A DNA stretch of 35,961 nucleotides from Armatimonadota bacterium (GTDB lineage: Bacteria > Sysuimicrobiota > Sysuimicrobiia > Sysuimicrobiales > Humicultoraceae), in assembly GCA_016869025.1 (NCBI GenBank), contig VGFA01000026.1:1-35961 (forward strand), given 5' to 3'. The notes under the pieces are model-generated. The model made no database searches, was not told the DNA's origin, and worked only from the letters and a program-made list of their open reading frames with translations. Made by a program: the position numbers and the translations under genes. Within the stretch, counting starts at the first letter, position 1; each line of letters opens with the position of its first letter. This document shows, piece after piece, positions 17,537-25,479 of this stretch.

Positions 17537-19057
17537 ATGTATCCGCTGTTCGCCTCCTTAGACGGCTCTCCATCGCAGCGCCGACGCGACATCTACCTCC
17601 TTAGCCCTAGGCTCCTTCCCCCCGAGGTCATTGCGGTCGCGTTCGCCAAGACCTCCCGCAGCCCCAGGCCGTTCCGCGAGATCGCAGAGGAGTTGACCGA
17701 ACGGCACTCGAGCGAGTTCCACGAGAAGTGGGTAGTCGGCTACGGCCACGGTTCGGTCGCCGAGCACGCGGTCCTGCACCTGGCGCTGGAGAACCTCTCA
17801 CGGCTTGCCATCGAGAGTCTGGAGAGCAACCGGCTCTGCTCGTACACGGAGAAGTCCACCCGGTATCAGATCTTTGACGCGTTCTTCTTCCCGCCGGAGA
17901 TCGCGGCGTCTCCACACGCGGAGCTGTACCGGGAAACCTGCCGGGATCTCTTCCAGGCCTACCAGGCAAGCCTTGACCCGGTCCGGAGGGTCATAGAGGC
18001 CCGGCATCCGCGCGGTGCCGAAGAGCCAGCGGCTGCCTACGAGGCGCGCATCCGATCCAAGTACGTTGACGTCTGCCGGTTCCTGCTGCCCTGCGCCACC
18101 GTCGCCAACGTCGGCATGACCGCCAACGCAAGGTCGCTGGAACACGCGATCACGAAGATGCTCTCGCACCCCCTCGACGAGGTCCGGGCCATCGGCGCCG
18201 AGATAAAGCGGGTCGCGTGTGCCGAGGTGCCTACGCTGGTCAAGTACGCGGGCCCCAGCGCCTACCTCACCGAATCGGCCGCCGCGCTTGAGGCCACCGC
18301 GCAAGAGGTCGCCGCGCAGGGGGTCGCCGCGCAGGAGGCCACCAAAGGGAGCCGTGGAGTGGACTCACATGCCGGCGTCCGCCTGGTCCACCATGACCGT
18401 GACCCCGAGACAAGGGTTGTGGCCGCGTGCCTCTACCGCCACGGCAGGTCTGCGTACGCGGAAGCCTGGGACCGGGCCTGTGCGATGAGCGCACACGAGC
18501 GGCGCGCGGTGATCGAGCAGGCCCTCGGGCGCCTTGGCCGCCACGACGTGCCAATCCGCGAGATCGAGCACACGACCTACACCTTTGACATCGTGTGCGA
18601 CCAGGGCGCGTACTTCGATCTCAAGCGGCACCGCATGATGACCCAGAGCCCGCAGGCGCCCACGGTGGAACTAGGATACGCGGTCCCGCGCGCGATGGAT
18701 GAGGCCGGGTTCGGCCACCGCTTCCGCGACGCGGTAGAGCAGGCCACCGACGCCTACCGCCGGATAGCACGTGATTTCCCCCACCAGGCGGCGTATCTGG
18801 TAACCAACGCCCACAACAGGCGTTTCCTTGCCACGATGAACCTGCGCGAGCTCTACAGTCTCGTGCCGTTGCGCGCCCGCGAGGCCGGCCACTTCTCATA
18901 CCGGCGGGTGGCACTGTTGATATATGAGGCAGTGCGCGCGGTTCATCCGGGCCTGGTGGCGCACATCCGGTTTGGCTACGATGCTCCCGAGGCGAAAGCG
19001 CTGGAGGCAATGTTCTTCTCGGAGATCTCGGCCGCGGGCGGATTGAAGCAGGGCTGA
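17537..19057 (+). CDS. Tandem-domain ThyX-like flavoprotein (FAD-dependent thymidylate synthase family)
   Basis: ThyX enzymes use FAD and methylenetetrahydrofolate to make dTMP. This 506-residue protein is twice the usual length and consists of two ThyX-like halves. The first half has GHGSVAEH (70-77) and a ThyX-like motif NRLCSYTEKSTRYQ (98-111). The second half has RHRMMTQSPQAPT (364-376), closer to the classic RHRxxS signature. An Ala/Gln/Glu-rich linker (about 248-275), encoded by imperfect 15-bp repeats near 18290-18350, joins them. Whether it makes dTMP is not certain, because the motif features are divided between halves. Double-length ThyX relatives are known in several bacterial groups. 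GGGGGGAAGG precedes the ATG. The gene is divergent from the Nudix gene, and a TAGGAT at 17477-17482 is a possible -10 without a clear -35. Confidence 0.75.
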   Translation: MYPLFASLDGSPSQRRRDIYLLSPRLLPPEVIAVAFAKTSRSPRPFREIAEELTERHSSEFHEKWVVGYGHGSVAEHAVLHLALENLSRLAIESLESNRLCSYTEKSTRYQIFDAFFFPPEIAASPHAELYRETCRDLFQAYQASLDPVRRVIEARHPRGAEEPAAAYEARIRSKYVDVCRFLLPCATVANVGMTANARSLEHAITKMLSHPLDEVRAIGAEIKRVACAEVPTLVKYAGPSAYLTESAAALEATAQEVAAQGVAAQEATKGSRGVDSHAGVRLVHHDRDPETRVVAACLYRHGRSAYAEAWDRACAMSAHERRAVIEQALGRLGRHDVPIREIEHTTYTFDIVCDQGAYFDLKRHRMMTQSPQAPTVELGYAVPRAMDEAGFGHRFRDAVEQATDAYRRIARDFPHQAAYLVTNAHNRRFLATMNLRELYSLVPLRAREAGHFSYRRVALLIYEAVRAVHPGLVAHIRFGYDAPEAKALEAMFFSEISAAGGLKQG

Positions 19058-19092
19058 TTGAGGCAAAGCGGATCGAAGCAGGGGGGTGGACC

Positions 19093-19953
19093 GTGCGATT
19101 CGTGATGGTGCGCCGGGGCGGACGGCCCCGGCTCGGGATCGTGGACGGGGCGTACGTCTACCTGTTCGCAGACGACCTTCTGTCGTTCATCGAGCGCGGC
19201 AGCCTGGTCCCGGCGCGCGCGGCCCTGGCCCAGGGCAGGCGCCGCATTCGGGCAGGCCGCAAGCATCCCGATGTAATCCCGGTGGCCGGGGCGTGCCTCC
19301 TTGCGCCCATCCCGCGACCCCGAAAGAACATCTTCTGCGTGGGCCGCAACTACGCGGAGCATGCCAGGGAGGGCGGGAGCCCGCCCCCGGAGGTACCGGT
19401 GTTCTTCACCAAGCCGCCCACGTGCGTAGTGGGACCCGAGGCGCCGGTAGTGCACCACGCCGTGACCCAGCAGCTGGACTACGAGGTCGAGCTGGCCGTG
19501 ATCATTGGAAAGCGCGGGCGCGACATCCCGGTAGAACGCGCGCTGAGCCACGTGTTCGGGTACACGATCATGAACGACGTCACCGCGCGCGACCTGCAAC
19601 GCCGGCACCAGCAGTGGTTCAAGGGCAAGTCCCTGGACACTTTCGCGCCCATGGGCCCCGCGGTGGTCCACCGTTCCGAGATCCCCGACCCCCAAAACCT
19701 GCGTCTGCGGATGCGCGTCAACGGCGAGCTGCGACAGGATGCGTCCACGGCAGGCATGATCTTCTCCGTGGCGCGACTGATCGCGACCCTGTCGGCGGGA
19801 ATGACCCTCGATCCAGGTGACATCCTGGCCACGGGCACGCCGGAAGGCGTAGCCATGGGGCGCACGCCGCCGGCCTGGCTTCAGGCAGGTGACGTGGTTG
19901 AGGCGGAGATAGAAGGGATCGGGACGCTGCGAAGCCGGATCGTGGCCCCCTAG
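19093..19953 (+). CDS. Fumarylacetoacetate hydrolase family protein
   Basis: FAH-superfamily enzyme, probably a metal-dependent hydrolase, isomerase or decarboxylase acting on a diketo acid. The true substrate cannot be read from sequence. The 286 residues have the small N-terminal domain, then the catalytic domain with KNIFCVGRNYAEHA, the metal-binding acids in LDYEVELAVIIGKRG and NDVTARDLQ, the Lys in QWFKGKSLDTFAPMGP, and the closing LATGTPEGVAMG. GTG start with a GGGGGG box 6 bases upstream. It follows the ThyX-like gene by 35 bp, which contains a second, degenerate copy of the last codons of that gene. It ends on a CTAG shared with the next, convergent gene. Confidence 0.85.
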   Translation: MRFVMVRRGGRPRLGIVDGAYVYLFADDLLSFIERGSLVPARAALAQGRRRIRAGRKHPDVIPVAGACLLAPIPRPRKNIFCVGRNYAEHAREGGSPPPEVPVFFTKPPTCVVGPEAPVVHHAVTQQLDYEVELAVIIGKRGRDIPVERALSHVFGYTIMNDVTARDLQRRHQQWFKGKSLDTFAPMGPAVVHRSEIPDPQNLRLRMRVNGELRQDASTAGMIFSVARLIATLSAGMTLDPGDILATGTPEGVAMGRTPPAWLQAGDVVEAEIEGIGTLRSRIVAP

Positions 19954-20393
19954 GAGCCGGGCGCCAGCGGCGCCAGCAACTCGGCCACGCACTCAAGAAA
20001 CCGCTGGTCTTCGCTCGAGAAGGCGTCAATCTGGTCACCGTCAATGTCAATCTCCCCGACGACCCGCCCCTCCGCGAAGATCGGCACCACGATCTCCGAG
20101 CGTGTGTGCGCGAAGCAGGCCAGGTAGCGGGGATCCTGGCTGACATCGGGCACGATCTCGGTCTGCCCTGATCGGGCCGCGGCACCACACACACCGGTCC
20201 CGATCGGAATGCGCGTGTGCTCCGTTGCCTGCGGGCCCTTCCAGGGGCCAAGCACCAGGTCGTCCCCATCAACCCAGTAGATCCCGACCCACGAGTAGTG
20301 GGGGAACCTGTCTTGCAGGAAGTCCACGATCCCGGCAGCACCACTCTGGCCGGCCAGGACGCGCACCTCATCAAGGACGCGATCGAAATCCAT
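19950..20393 (-). CDS. GAF-domain free methionine-(R)-sulfoxide reductase
   Basis: A single GAF domain of 147 residues with the features of fRMsr, which repairs free methionine-R-sulfoxide with thioredoxin. Diagnostic stretches are LVLGPWKGPQ, RIPIGTGVCGAAA and YLACFAHTRSEIVVP. Cys69 and Cys93 are 24 residues apart, as are the two core redox Cys of characterised enzymes. The third Cys of the E. coli and yeast enzymes is His59 here, so disulfide relay must differ. The ATG at 20393 has GGAGG 6 bases upstream and a perfect TATAAT further up. The C-terminus is short. A plain ligand-binding GAF protein is the alternative. Confidence 0.8.
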   Translation of the reverse strand: MDFDRVLDEVRVLAGQSGAAGIVDFLQDRFPHYSWVGIYWVDGDDLVLGPWKGPQATEHTRIPIGTGVCGAAARSGQTEIVPDVSQDPRYLACFAHTRSEIVVPIFAEGRVVGEIDIDGDQIDAFSSEDQRFLECVAELLAPLAPGS

Positions 20394-20423
20394 CCCTGCC
20401 TCCTCTGGCGGCGGTCTCCCGAC

Positions 20424-20429
20424 ATTATA
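20424..20429 (-). promoter_or_regulatory. Possible -10 box of the methionine sulfoxide reductase gene
   Basis: A perfect TATAAT reads leftward 31 bases before the start codon. No good -35 hexamer lies at 16-18 bp, so it is only a candidate. The rest of the 123-bp divergent region to the cupredoxin gene is GC-rich without other clear signals. Confidence 0.35.
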
Positions 20430-20516
20430 GCGCCGGGAATAACCCGCAGCGCGCCGCGCGTTCCCTGCAATCGGATGGGCTGATCCACCTGAAGGCCTGC
20501 CCTTGGAGGACACGTG

Positions 20517-20948
20517 ATGATACGCCGATTGCAGTTGCTTGGTCTGCTGGTGATCGTGGCTATGCTGTTGGCGCCAACCGCGGCGCCCGCGCAGGGAACG
20601 CGCAAGGTCTTCGATGTAACGATGACCTCGTTCAAGTTCGAGCCGAACCTGATCAGGTTCCAGGAAGGCGACACCGTCGTTCTGCGTCTGATCAACGCCG
20701 ACCAGTTCGGGCGGGCGCACGACCTGGCATCGGCCTACCTGCTCGACATCCCCCTGACCATCCGCGGGGACGGCCGCGAGAGCGTCAGCGAGGGCCGCAA
20801 GCGGATCTTCGTTGATGCCGGCAAGCGGGCCGAGGTCGAGTTCGTGGCCAAGGGGCGCGGATCGTTCGCGTTCATCTGCAGTTTGTTCGCACACGCGGCA
20901 CAGGGCATGACCGGTGCGTTCATAGTGGGGCCGGCGACCTCTCCGTAG
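20517..20948 (+). CDS. Secreted cupredoxin-like copper protein
   Basis: Small exported electron-transfer or copper-binding protein. Residues 1-26 are a signal peptide (MIRRLQLLGLLVIV...APAQ). The mature domain begins with the beta strand VTMTSFKFEPNLIRFQEGDTVVLRLIN typical of plastocyanin/COX2-like folds. A full type-1 copper ligand set can be proposed: His68, Cys121, His126 and Met131 (C-x4-H-x4-M). Between them lies an unusual segment, about residues 70-100, where a shorter loop is common. I chose the ATG at 20517 over the GTG one codon earlier because the GGAGGA box is then 6 bases away. It stands alone, so its redox partner is unknown. Confidence 0.75.
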   Translation: MIRRLQLLGLLVIVAMLLAPTAAPAQGTRKVFDVTMTSFKFEPNLIRFQEGDTVVLRLINADQFGRAHDLASAYLLDIPLTIRGDGRESVSEGRKRIFVDAGKRAEVEFVAKGRGSFAFICSLFAHAAQGMTGAFIVGPATSP

Positions 20949-20988
20949 AACCCCGATCCCCCGATAGACCCCGATCCCGCCAACTCGA

Positions 20989-21021
20989 GCGCGCCCCATG
21001 GAGGGAACTTCTGGGGCGCGC
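20989..21021 (+). terminator. Perfect 10-bp hairpin after the cupredoxin gene
   Basis: GCGCGCCCCA (20989-20998) pairs exactly with TGGGGCGCGC (21012-21021) around a 13-base loop. It lies 40 bp past the cupredoxin stop. There is no T-run after it, so it may act as an mRNA 3-prime stabiliser, a Rho-assisted terminator or an attenuator for the next gene. Just upstream, ACCCCGATCCC occurs twice (20950-20960 and 20968-20978). Confidence 0.45.
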
Positions 21022-21057
21022 CGTACTATTCTGGCAGCCGTCGGATGCGTGGGTGCC

Positions 21058-21681
21058 ATGGGACTGGCAGACAACAAGGTAGAGACCCCTCTCTCAGCGG
21101 TTCTTGAAGCGATACTCGACAGCGCGGGGACGCACTCCCTGCGGCTGGGCGAGTTGGTGGACCGGACCGCCGAGCGGGGTTTCGGGGTTCTTCTGTTCGT
21201 GCTGGGCCTGCCGATGCTGATTCCCATCCTGCCGCCCGGATCTTCCACGATCGTTGGCCCCATCTATGCGGCATTCGCCGTCCAGATGCTGTCCGGCTCC
21301 CGGCATCCCTGGTTGCCCCAACGGTTCAGGGATTGGGTGCTCTCCCGGCAGAGCGTCTCGATACTGCGCCGGAGGGGGATTCCGCTGATACGCGCCACCG
21401 AGCGACTCTCCAAGCCCAGGGGCCTCTGGCTCCGCGAGGGAGTGGTTCTCCGGCTGGCCGGGGCCATGGTGTTCCTGATGGGGCTGCTGCTCCTGAGCCC
21501 GCTCCCCTTCCTCAACACGGCGCCGGCCCTGTCGGTGATGCTGATCGGGATGGGACTCCTCAACCGGGACGCGGTGTTCATGACCGCCGGGATGCTCGTT
21601 GGCGGAGCTTCCCTGGCAATGATCGGGCTCTCTGCCGGTATGATCCTGGTGCTGATCCAGCGGATCCGGCCAGGGCCCTAG
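21058..21681 (+). CDS. ExoD-family membrane protein
   Basis: Integral membrane protein of about 207 residues resembling ExoD, named from Rhizobium exopolysaccharide mutants; its biochemical role is unknown. The N-terminal soluble part (LSAVLEAILDSAGTHSLRLGELVDRTAERG) is followed by hydrophobic helices, including LLFVLGLPMLIPILPPGSST and VLRLAGAMVFLMGLLLLSPLPFLN, which carry the family PxxP loop pattern. An ATG at 20998 also opens this frame, but it lies within the hairpin above, so I prefer 21058. No strong ribosome-binding site precedes either one. The gene ends on a CTAG shared with the convergent GTPase. Confidence 0.75.
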   Translation: MGLADNKVETPLSAVLEAILDSAGTHSLRLGELVDRTAERGFGVLLFVLGLPMLIPILPPGSSTIVGPIYAAFAVQMLSGSRHPWLPQRFRDWVLSRQSVSILRRRGIPLIRATERLSKPRGLWLREGVVLRLAGAMVFLMGLLLLSPLPFLNTAPALSVMLIGMGLLNRDAVFMTAGMLVGGASLAMIGLSAGMILVLIQRIRPGP

Positions 21682-22655
21682 GCGTGTAGCTCTAGAATGT
21701 CGCCGTCTTCCAGGGGATGGTCGCGCCCGACCATCAGCCCGTCCGGATGGCCTTTGCGCCACAGGCGCGCGAAGCGCAGGCCCTGGGCGAAGTCCTTGTG
21801 GACCACCGCCGCGGCCTCGATTACCGTCGTGCCGCGCCGCAGGACATAGGGGACTTCCAGGTCGGGCTTCTTGCCCGGCTTCTTGCTGTACACCCTGATG
21901 ATGCCGAGCATCGAGAACATCACCCGACGCAGTTCAGCCAGGTTGACGTCCTGCTCGGAGGAGATGGGCAGCACCGGAAGCTTCCCGCCGTAGAACTCCC
22001 GGAACACCTCGAGGACCTCCGCGGCACCGGGGGCATCGAGCTTGGTCGCGACGAACAACGCCGGCACCTCGTTGGGCGCGCGGGAGGCGCCGAGTGGGAT
22101 AAGGGTAAGGTTCGCGGCGGCCAGCAGAGCCAGGACCTGCTCGGTTGAAGCCAGGAGGTCCTGGTCTGCCAGGTCCGCGGCCACGAGCGCGCCGTCCGCC
22201 CCGCGGATGAGGCCGTACAACCATCCCTCCGCGAACTCCTCGCTCACCGGCGGCAGGTCCACCAGCTGTATCTGCACGTTCTCGAAGGCCGCCATCCCGG
22301 CTTGGGGCCCCCGGGTCGTAAAGGGGTAGGCGGCGATCTCCGGGACGGCGTTGGTCAGCGCGGCCAGAAGCGAGGACTTGCCCGAGTTGGGCGCGCCAAC
22401 CAGCACGATCTGCCCGGCGCCCTCGCGCTCGATCTGGTAAAGCTGGCGGCTGCGGGTCGCGCCTTTCTTGCGCTGGGCTTCGCTGCGGAACTTGGCGATG
22501 CGGCGCTTGAGGTCGGCCTGCATCTTCTCGGTGCCCTTGTGCTTTGGGATCGTTGACAGCATCTCCTCCAGCGCGGCCATCTTCTGCTGGGGAGTAGTGG
22601 CCTCCCTGAACTTCCGGTCGGCTGCTCGGTAGTCGGGCGTGAGGTTGGCAGGCAT
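21678..22655 (-). CDS. DRG/Obg-type GTPase with C-terminal TGS domain
   Basis: GTPase of 325 residues close to the DRG branch of the Obg-HflX superfamily, which is tied to ribosome and RNA functions. Order of parts: a basic helical N-terminus (about 1-75), then the G domain with G1 GAPNSGKSS, switch region FTTRGPQAG, G3 LVDLPPV (the usual DxPG is DLPP) and G4 ATKLDAP, and finally a TGS domain (about 250-325: IRVYSKKPGKKPD, ending GDILELHA). The branch is best known in archaea and eukaryotes, with scattered bacterial members. It lies 28 bp after the kinase-like fusion gene and is probably co-transcribed with it. Confidence 0.85.
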   Translation of the reverse strand: MPANLTPDYRAADRKFREATTPQQKMAALEEMLSTIPKHKGTEKMQADLKRRIAKFRSEAQRKKGATRSRQLYQIEREGAGQIVLVGAPNSGKSSLLAALTNAVPEIAAYPFTTRGPQAGMAAFENVQIQLVDLPPVSEEFAEGWLYGLIRGADGALVAADLADQDLLASTEQVLALLAAANLTLIPLGASRAPNEVPALFVATKLDAPGAAEVLEVFREFYGGKLPVLPISSEQDVNLAELRRVMFSMLGIIRVYSKKPGKKPDLEVPYVLRRGTTVIEAAAVVHKDFAQGLRFARLWRKGHPDGLMVGRDHPLEDGDILELHA

Positions 22656-22683
22656 GGTCGTACCCGGTAGGGAGCCGGGGTCC

Positions 22684-24000
22684 CTATCTTCCCTCTGCCG
22701 TCAGTTCCGCGAGGAGCGCGTCGCCTGCGCGGTGCATGAACGCGGCGATCTCGTCCGGGGTCGCGGGGTCGGCCTCCTCCGGGGCCGGCGTCCGCACGCC
22801 GGTCGCGTAGAACTCCATGAACGGTGACATGCTCTTGAAGGGGTAGAGGATGTAGACCTTCTTCCCCGTCGTGTGCGCGTGGATCATCTCCGAGAGGACC
22901 CCAAACGACATCTGGCTGGTCGGATAGAACACCACGTTCATTTCCGACTGGTCAATCAGCCGCAGGTCTCGCACTACCGTGGCGCGCGCGAGTTGCAGCC
23001 GCGTGTGATCGTCCAGCGTCCGCCCCCAGGACCGCACCGCCTCCAGCGATCCGGCCCACGCCAGGATCTCGGCGCGCTGCTCGGCCGAGAACTGCTGCAC
23101 GAACTCCGCGTCCCCGATCGTGGAGAACGCGGCCGCCTCCTCGTCCTTCACCGAGAGGGGATCGAAGACCACGAAGTGCTCGCGCAGCCTCTGCCCGAAA
23201 TCGCGCGCCATCTCGATCAACTGCGCCTGCCCTTCCCGGCGCAGGTTGGTTATGGGATAGCCCAGGTAGATCCTGGGTCTTTTAAAGCAGATGAGATCGA
23301 AAAAAGTCTGTACTGGCTCGTCGTGCGCAATCAGGAAGTGCGGCACGCGCTCGTAGGCCGCCAGCATCTTGGAGATGAACACCTCCTGCTCCTGCCAGGC
23401 GATGACCTCCCCGGGCCTGAGGCGCCCGCGCCACTGCTCGCTCTCCTCGAGCCGGCGTTGTATCTGATAGACGCTGTCCACCACCGTCACGTAGAAGATG
23501 CCCTCCGGCTGAACCGGTGGCGCCAGGCGCAGACCGGGCAACGGCTCCTGCACGGCGGCTGCCTCTGGGCTTGGCGTCCGGCGGCGGGTCTCGTCGAACA
23601 GCAGCTTGAGGTAGTGGGTGTCGAGGCCGGGGATCAGGCGGCCCTTCCACCAGAAGCAGGCGTGGGTGACCAGGATGGTGCACTGGTCCGGCTCCCACAG
23701 CGTCGGATCGTTGACGACTTCTGTGAACGCGATGGCCCGCAGCTCCTGGAGCGACTCGGGCGCCATGTCGAGGATCGTCTCGGTGCGCACTACCATGCCC
23801 AGATCGGTGGCCCGGTCCAGCATGAGTCGTCCCATGTCAATGTAGCGCAGCCGCTTGATGGGAGAGGTCCACCTGCCCTCGCGCTGAGCCTGCTCGATGC
23901 GCGCCGCTCCCTCCTCGATCATGCGCACGATGTGACCAGGTCCTCCGCCCGCCTCGGAGAGCCTTCCACTGCCTGAGACACCGGTCGCAATCACGATCAT
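22684..24000 (-). CDS. Fusion of degenerate adenylate-kinase-like and nucleoside-deoxyribosyltransferase-like domains
   Basis: A 438-residue two-domain protein that I cannot match to a named family. The N-terminal part (1-170) resembles P-loop kinases of the archaeal AdkA kind: a nucleotide loop GVSGSGR, RYIDMGRLM, and THACFWWKGRLIPGLD followed by a YVTVVDSVYQIQRR-like stretch. The loop is degenerate: the P-loop Lys is Arg, and a GGGPGH insertion follows. The C-terminal part (about 250-420) looks like a nucleoside 2-deoxyribosyltransferase/TIR-type Rossmann domain, with IYLGYPIT, VVFDPLSVKDE, and SFGVLSEMIHAHTTGKKVYIL carrying a candidate catalytic Glu. The ATG follows a TATACT box; the gene has its own leader after cofE. 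A role in nucleotide signalling or salvage is inference only. Confidence 0.5.
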   Translation of the reverse strand: MIVIATGVSGSGRLSEAGGGPGHIVRMIEEGAARIEQAQREGRWTSPIKRLRYIDMGRLMLDRATDLGMVVRTETILDMAPESLQELRAIAFTEVVNDPTLWEPDQCTILVTHACFWWKGRLIPGLDTHYLKLLFDETRRRTPSPEAAAVQEPLPGLRLAPPVQPEGIFYVTVVDSVYQIQRRLEESEQWRGRLRPGEVIAWQEQEVFISKMLAAYERVPHFLIAHDEPVQTFFDLICFKRPRIYLGYPITNLRREGQAQLIEMARDFGQRLREHFVVFDPLSVKDEEAAAFSTIGDAEFVQQFSAEQRAEILAWAGSLEAVRSWGRTLDDHTRLQLARATVVRDLRLIDQSEMNVVFYPTSQMSFGVLSEMIHAHTTGKKVYILYPFKSMSPFMEFYATGVRTPAPEEADPATPDEIAAFMHRAGDALLAELTAEGR

Positions 24001-24024
24001 CGCCGCACCCCACCTCTCACAGAG

Positions 24025-24030
24025 AGTATA
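24025..24030 (-). promoter_or_regulatory. Possible -10 box before the kinase/deoxyribosyltransferase fusion gene
   Basis: A TATACT (5 of 6) reads leftward in the 64-bp gap between cofE and this gene. The -35 side is poor. The box forms part of an AGTATACT palindrome, so it could also be an operator. Confidence 0.35.
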
Positions 24031-24064
24031 CGCTACGGCAGCGACCCCGTTGACAGAGACCGCG

Positions 24065-24820
24065 CTACCTGAAGAGGTCGTCCGCCTCGCCACGGACCAG
24101 GTCCGCGGCGCGCTCGCTCCCAGGATGCTCCACCCCGCGGATGAGCACCAGCGGCGTTCCCTCCGCGGCCTGTCCCTGGAGGAGGTTGGCCATCGCCGCG
24201 AGCTCGTCGGCCACGGCCTCCACCGACACCCGCAGTACGTAGCCGTACCGGTCTTCCTCTCCGATGTACGATCGGAGCACCCGGAGCCCCGCGGCGCCGA
24301 TCGCGGCGCCTGTCGTGCCCTGGCGGAACGGCCGGCCGTGACTGTCGTTGATGATAACGCCCACCTCTGCGCCAAAGGCCTCGCGCAGACGGACCCGGAG
24401 GCCTTCTGCCGAGGCGTCTGGATCAGCGGGCAGAACGGCCACGACATCGTCGCCAAGCCCCACGTTCGAGTGGTCCACGCCGGCGTTGGCGCAGACGAAG
24501 CCCAGCCGGTGCTCGGCGATGATCAGCCCTGGCCGGACGCGTCTGATGGCCCTGGACTGGCGCAGGATCACCTCAACCAGCCGCGGATCCTTGACGGCTT
24601 CCGTTGCGAGCGCGACCGCGGCCGGGCTCGGGATAACAGTGCGAAGATCTACTACGCTGCCTTCGGCTTTCGAGACAACCTTGTGGGCAACCACGACGAA
24701 GTCGCCGTCCTGGGGGGCCAACCCGGCACCCCGCAACACGGCGATGATCGCTGCTCCGAGGTCGTCTCCGGGACGGATCTCGGGAAACGGCTCCGGCGCC
24801 CAGGCCAGCAGCGCCTTCAT
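24065..24820 (-). CDS. cofE: Coenzyme F420-0:L-glutamate ligase
   Basis: CofE adds glutamates to F420-0 using GTP, giving F420-2 or longer tails. The 251 residues contain the family hallmarks GDFVVVAHKVVSKAEGSVVDL, CANAGVDHSNVG and the metal/GTP-binding VIINDSHGRPFRQGTTGAAIG. It is a stand-alone CofE, as in archaea and many bacteria, without the FMN-reductase domain fused in mycobacterial FbiB. The ATG overlaps the npdG stop (ATGA), so it is translated with the F420 reductase. The other F420 synthesis genes (cofC, cofD, cofG, cofH) are not in this window. Confidence 0.92.
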   Translation of the reverse strand: MKALLAWAPEPFPEIRPGDDLGAAIIAVLRGAGLAPQDGDFVVVAHKVVSKAEGSVVDLRTVIPSPAAVALATEAVKDPRLVEVILRQSRAIRRVRPGLIIAEHRLGFVCANAGVDHSNVGLGDDVVAVLPADPDASAEGLRVRLREAFGAEVGVIINDSHGRPFRQGTTGAAIGAAGLRVLRSYIGEEDRYGYVLRVSVEAVADELAAMANLLQGQAAEGTPLVLIRGVEHPGSERAADLVRGEADDLFR

Positions 24821-25479
24821 CGGGGTCGGGCGTCAGGTGGCAGGTGCGCTATGCGGATGCCGAGGTGGCGCCGCTTGTAGCGCACGTTCAGGCCGATGAG
24901 AAGCACGGCAATGCCCTCTATCGTGGCAGCGGCGGCGAGGCCTCCTGCGTCCACGCCGCGGGCGCCTATGGTCGTCGCCAGTTCGAGCACCCTGGCGCGG
25001 GCTTCGGGGTCGTCCCCGCACACCAGGACGTCCTGGTCCAGTGGAAGGGTCAGGTCGGCGAGCATACGCGCCGACAGCGTATGAAACGCCGCGACAACGC
25101 GCGCGCCTGGTACCAGGGCCTGTGTCTCGGCCGCGGCCGACCCTGCCGGGGGTGGCACGAACGTGAACCCGGGCCCCAGGGGCACGGTGGCGTCCACCAC
25201 GATCTTGCCGGAAAGCAGCCCTGCGAACCCTTCGACAAACGCGGCATGACCTTCAATGGGAATCGCAAGCACCACCGTATCCGCCGCGGCCACCGCGTCG
25301 GCGTTCGCTGCCCCGCGCACGCCGGGAAGCCCGATCCGCGCCGCGGCCTCGTTCGCGCGGCTGGCGTCCCTTGAGCCGATCACAACCTCAAGCCCGGCTG
25401 TGCCCATGCGCGCCGCAAGGCCGCGGCCGAGGTCTCCCGTCCCTCCAAGGATGGACACAGGTCCCAAGATGCTGCTCAC
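24817..25479 (-). CDS. npdG: NADPH-dependent F420 reductase
   Basis: Transfers hydride between NADP(H) and F420. The 220-residue Rossmann protein has the dinucleotide loop SILGGTGDLGRGLAARM, the NADP-selecting VVIGSRDASRA, and AIPIEGHAAFVEGF and VVDATVPLGPG of the NpdG/Fno family. The C-terminal ARGVDAGGLAAAATIEGIAVLLIGLN matches the F420-pocket region. GTG start, overlapping the stop of the preceding protease gene (GTGA). It lies directly before cofE, so this operon both builds and reduces F420. Confidence 0.88.
   Translation of the reverse strand: MSSILGPVSILGGTGDLGRGLAARMGTAGLEVVIGSRDASRANEAAARIGLPGVRGAANADAVAAADTVVLAIPIEGHAAFVEGFAGLLSGKIVVDATVPLGPGFTFVPPPAGSAAAETQALVPGARVVAAFHTLSARMLADLTLPLDQDVLVCGDDPEARARVLELATTIGARGVDAGGLAAAATIEGIAVLLIGLNVRYKRRHLGIRIAHLPPDARPR

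Noticed and set aside
20998-21057. Upstream ATG for the ExoD-like gene
   Set aside because: It lies within a perfect 10-bp hairpin, has no ribosome-binding site, and adds residues not typical of the family.
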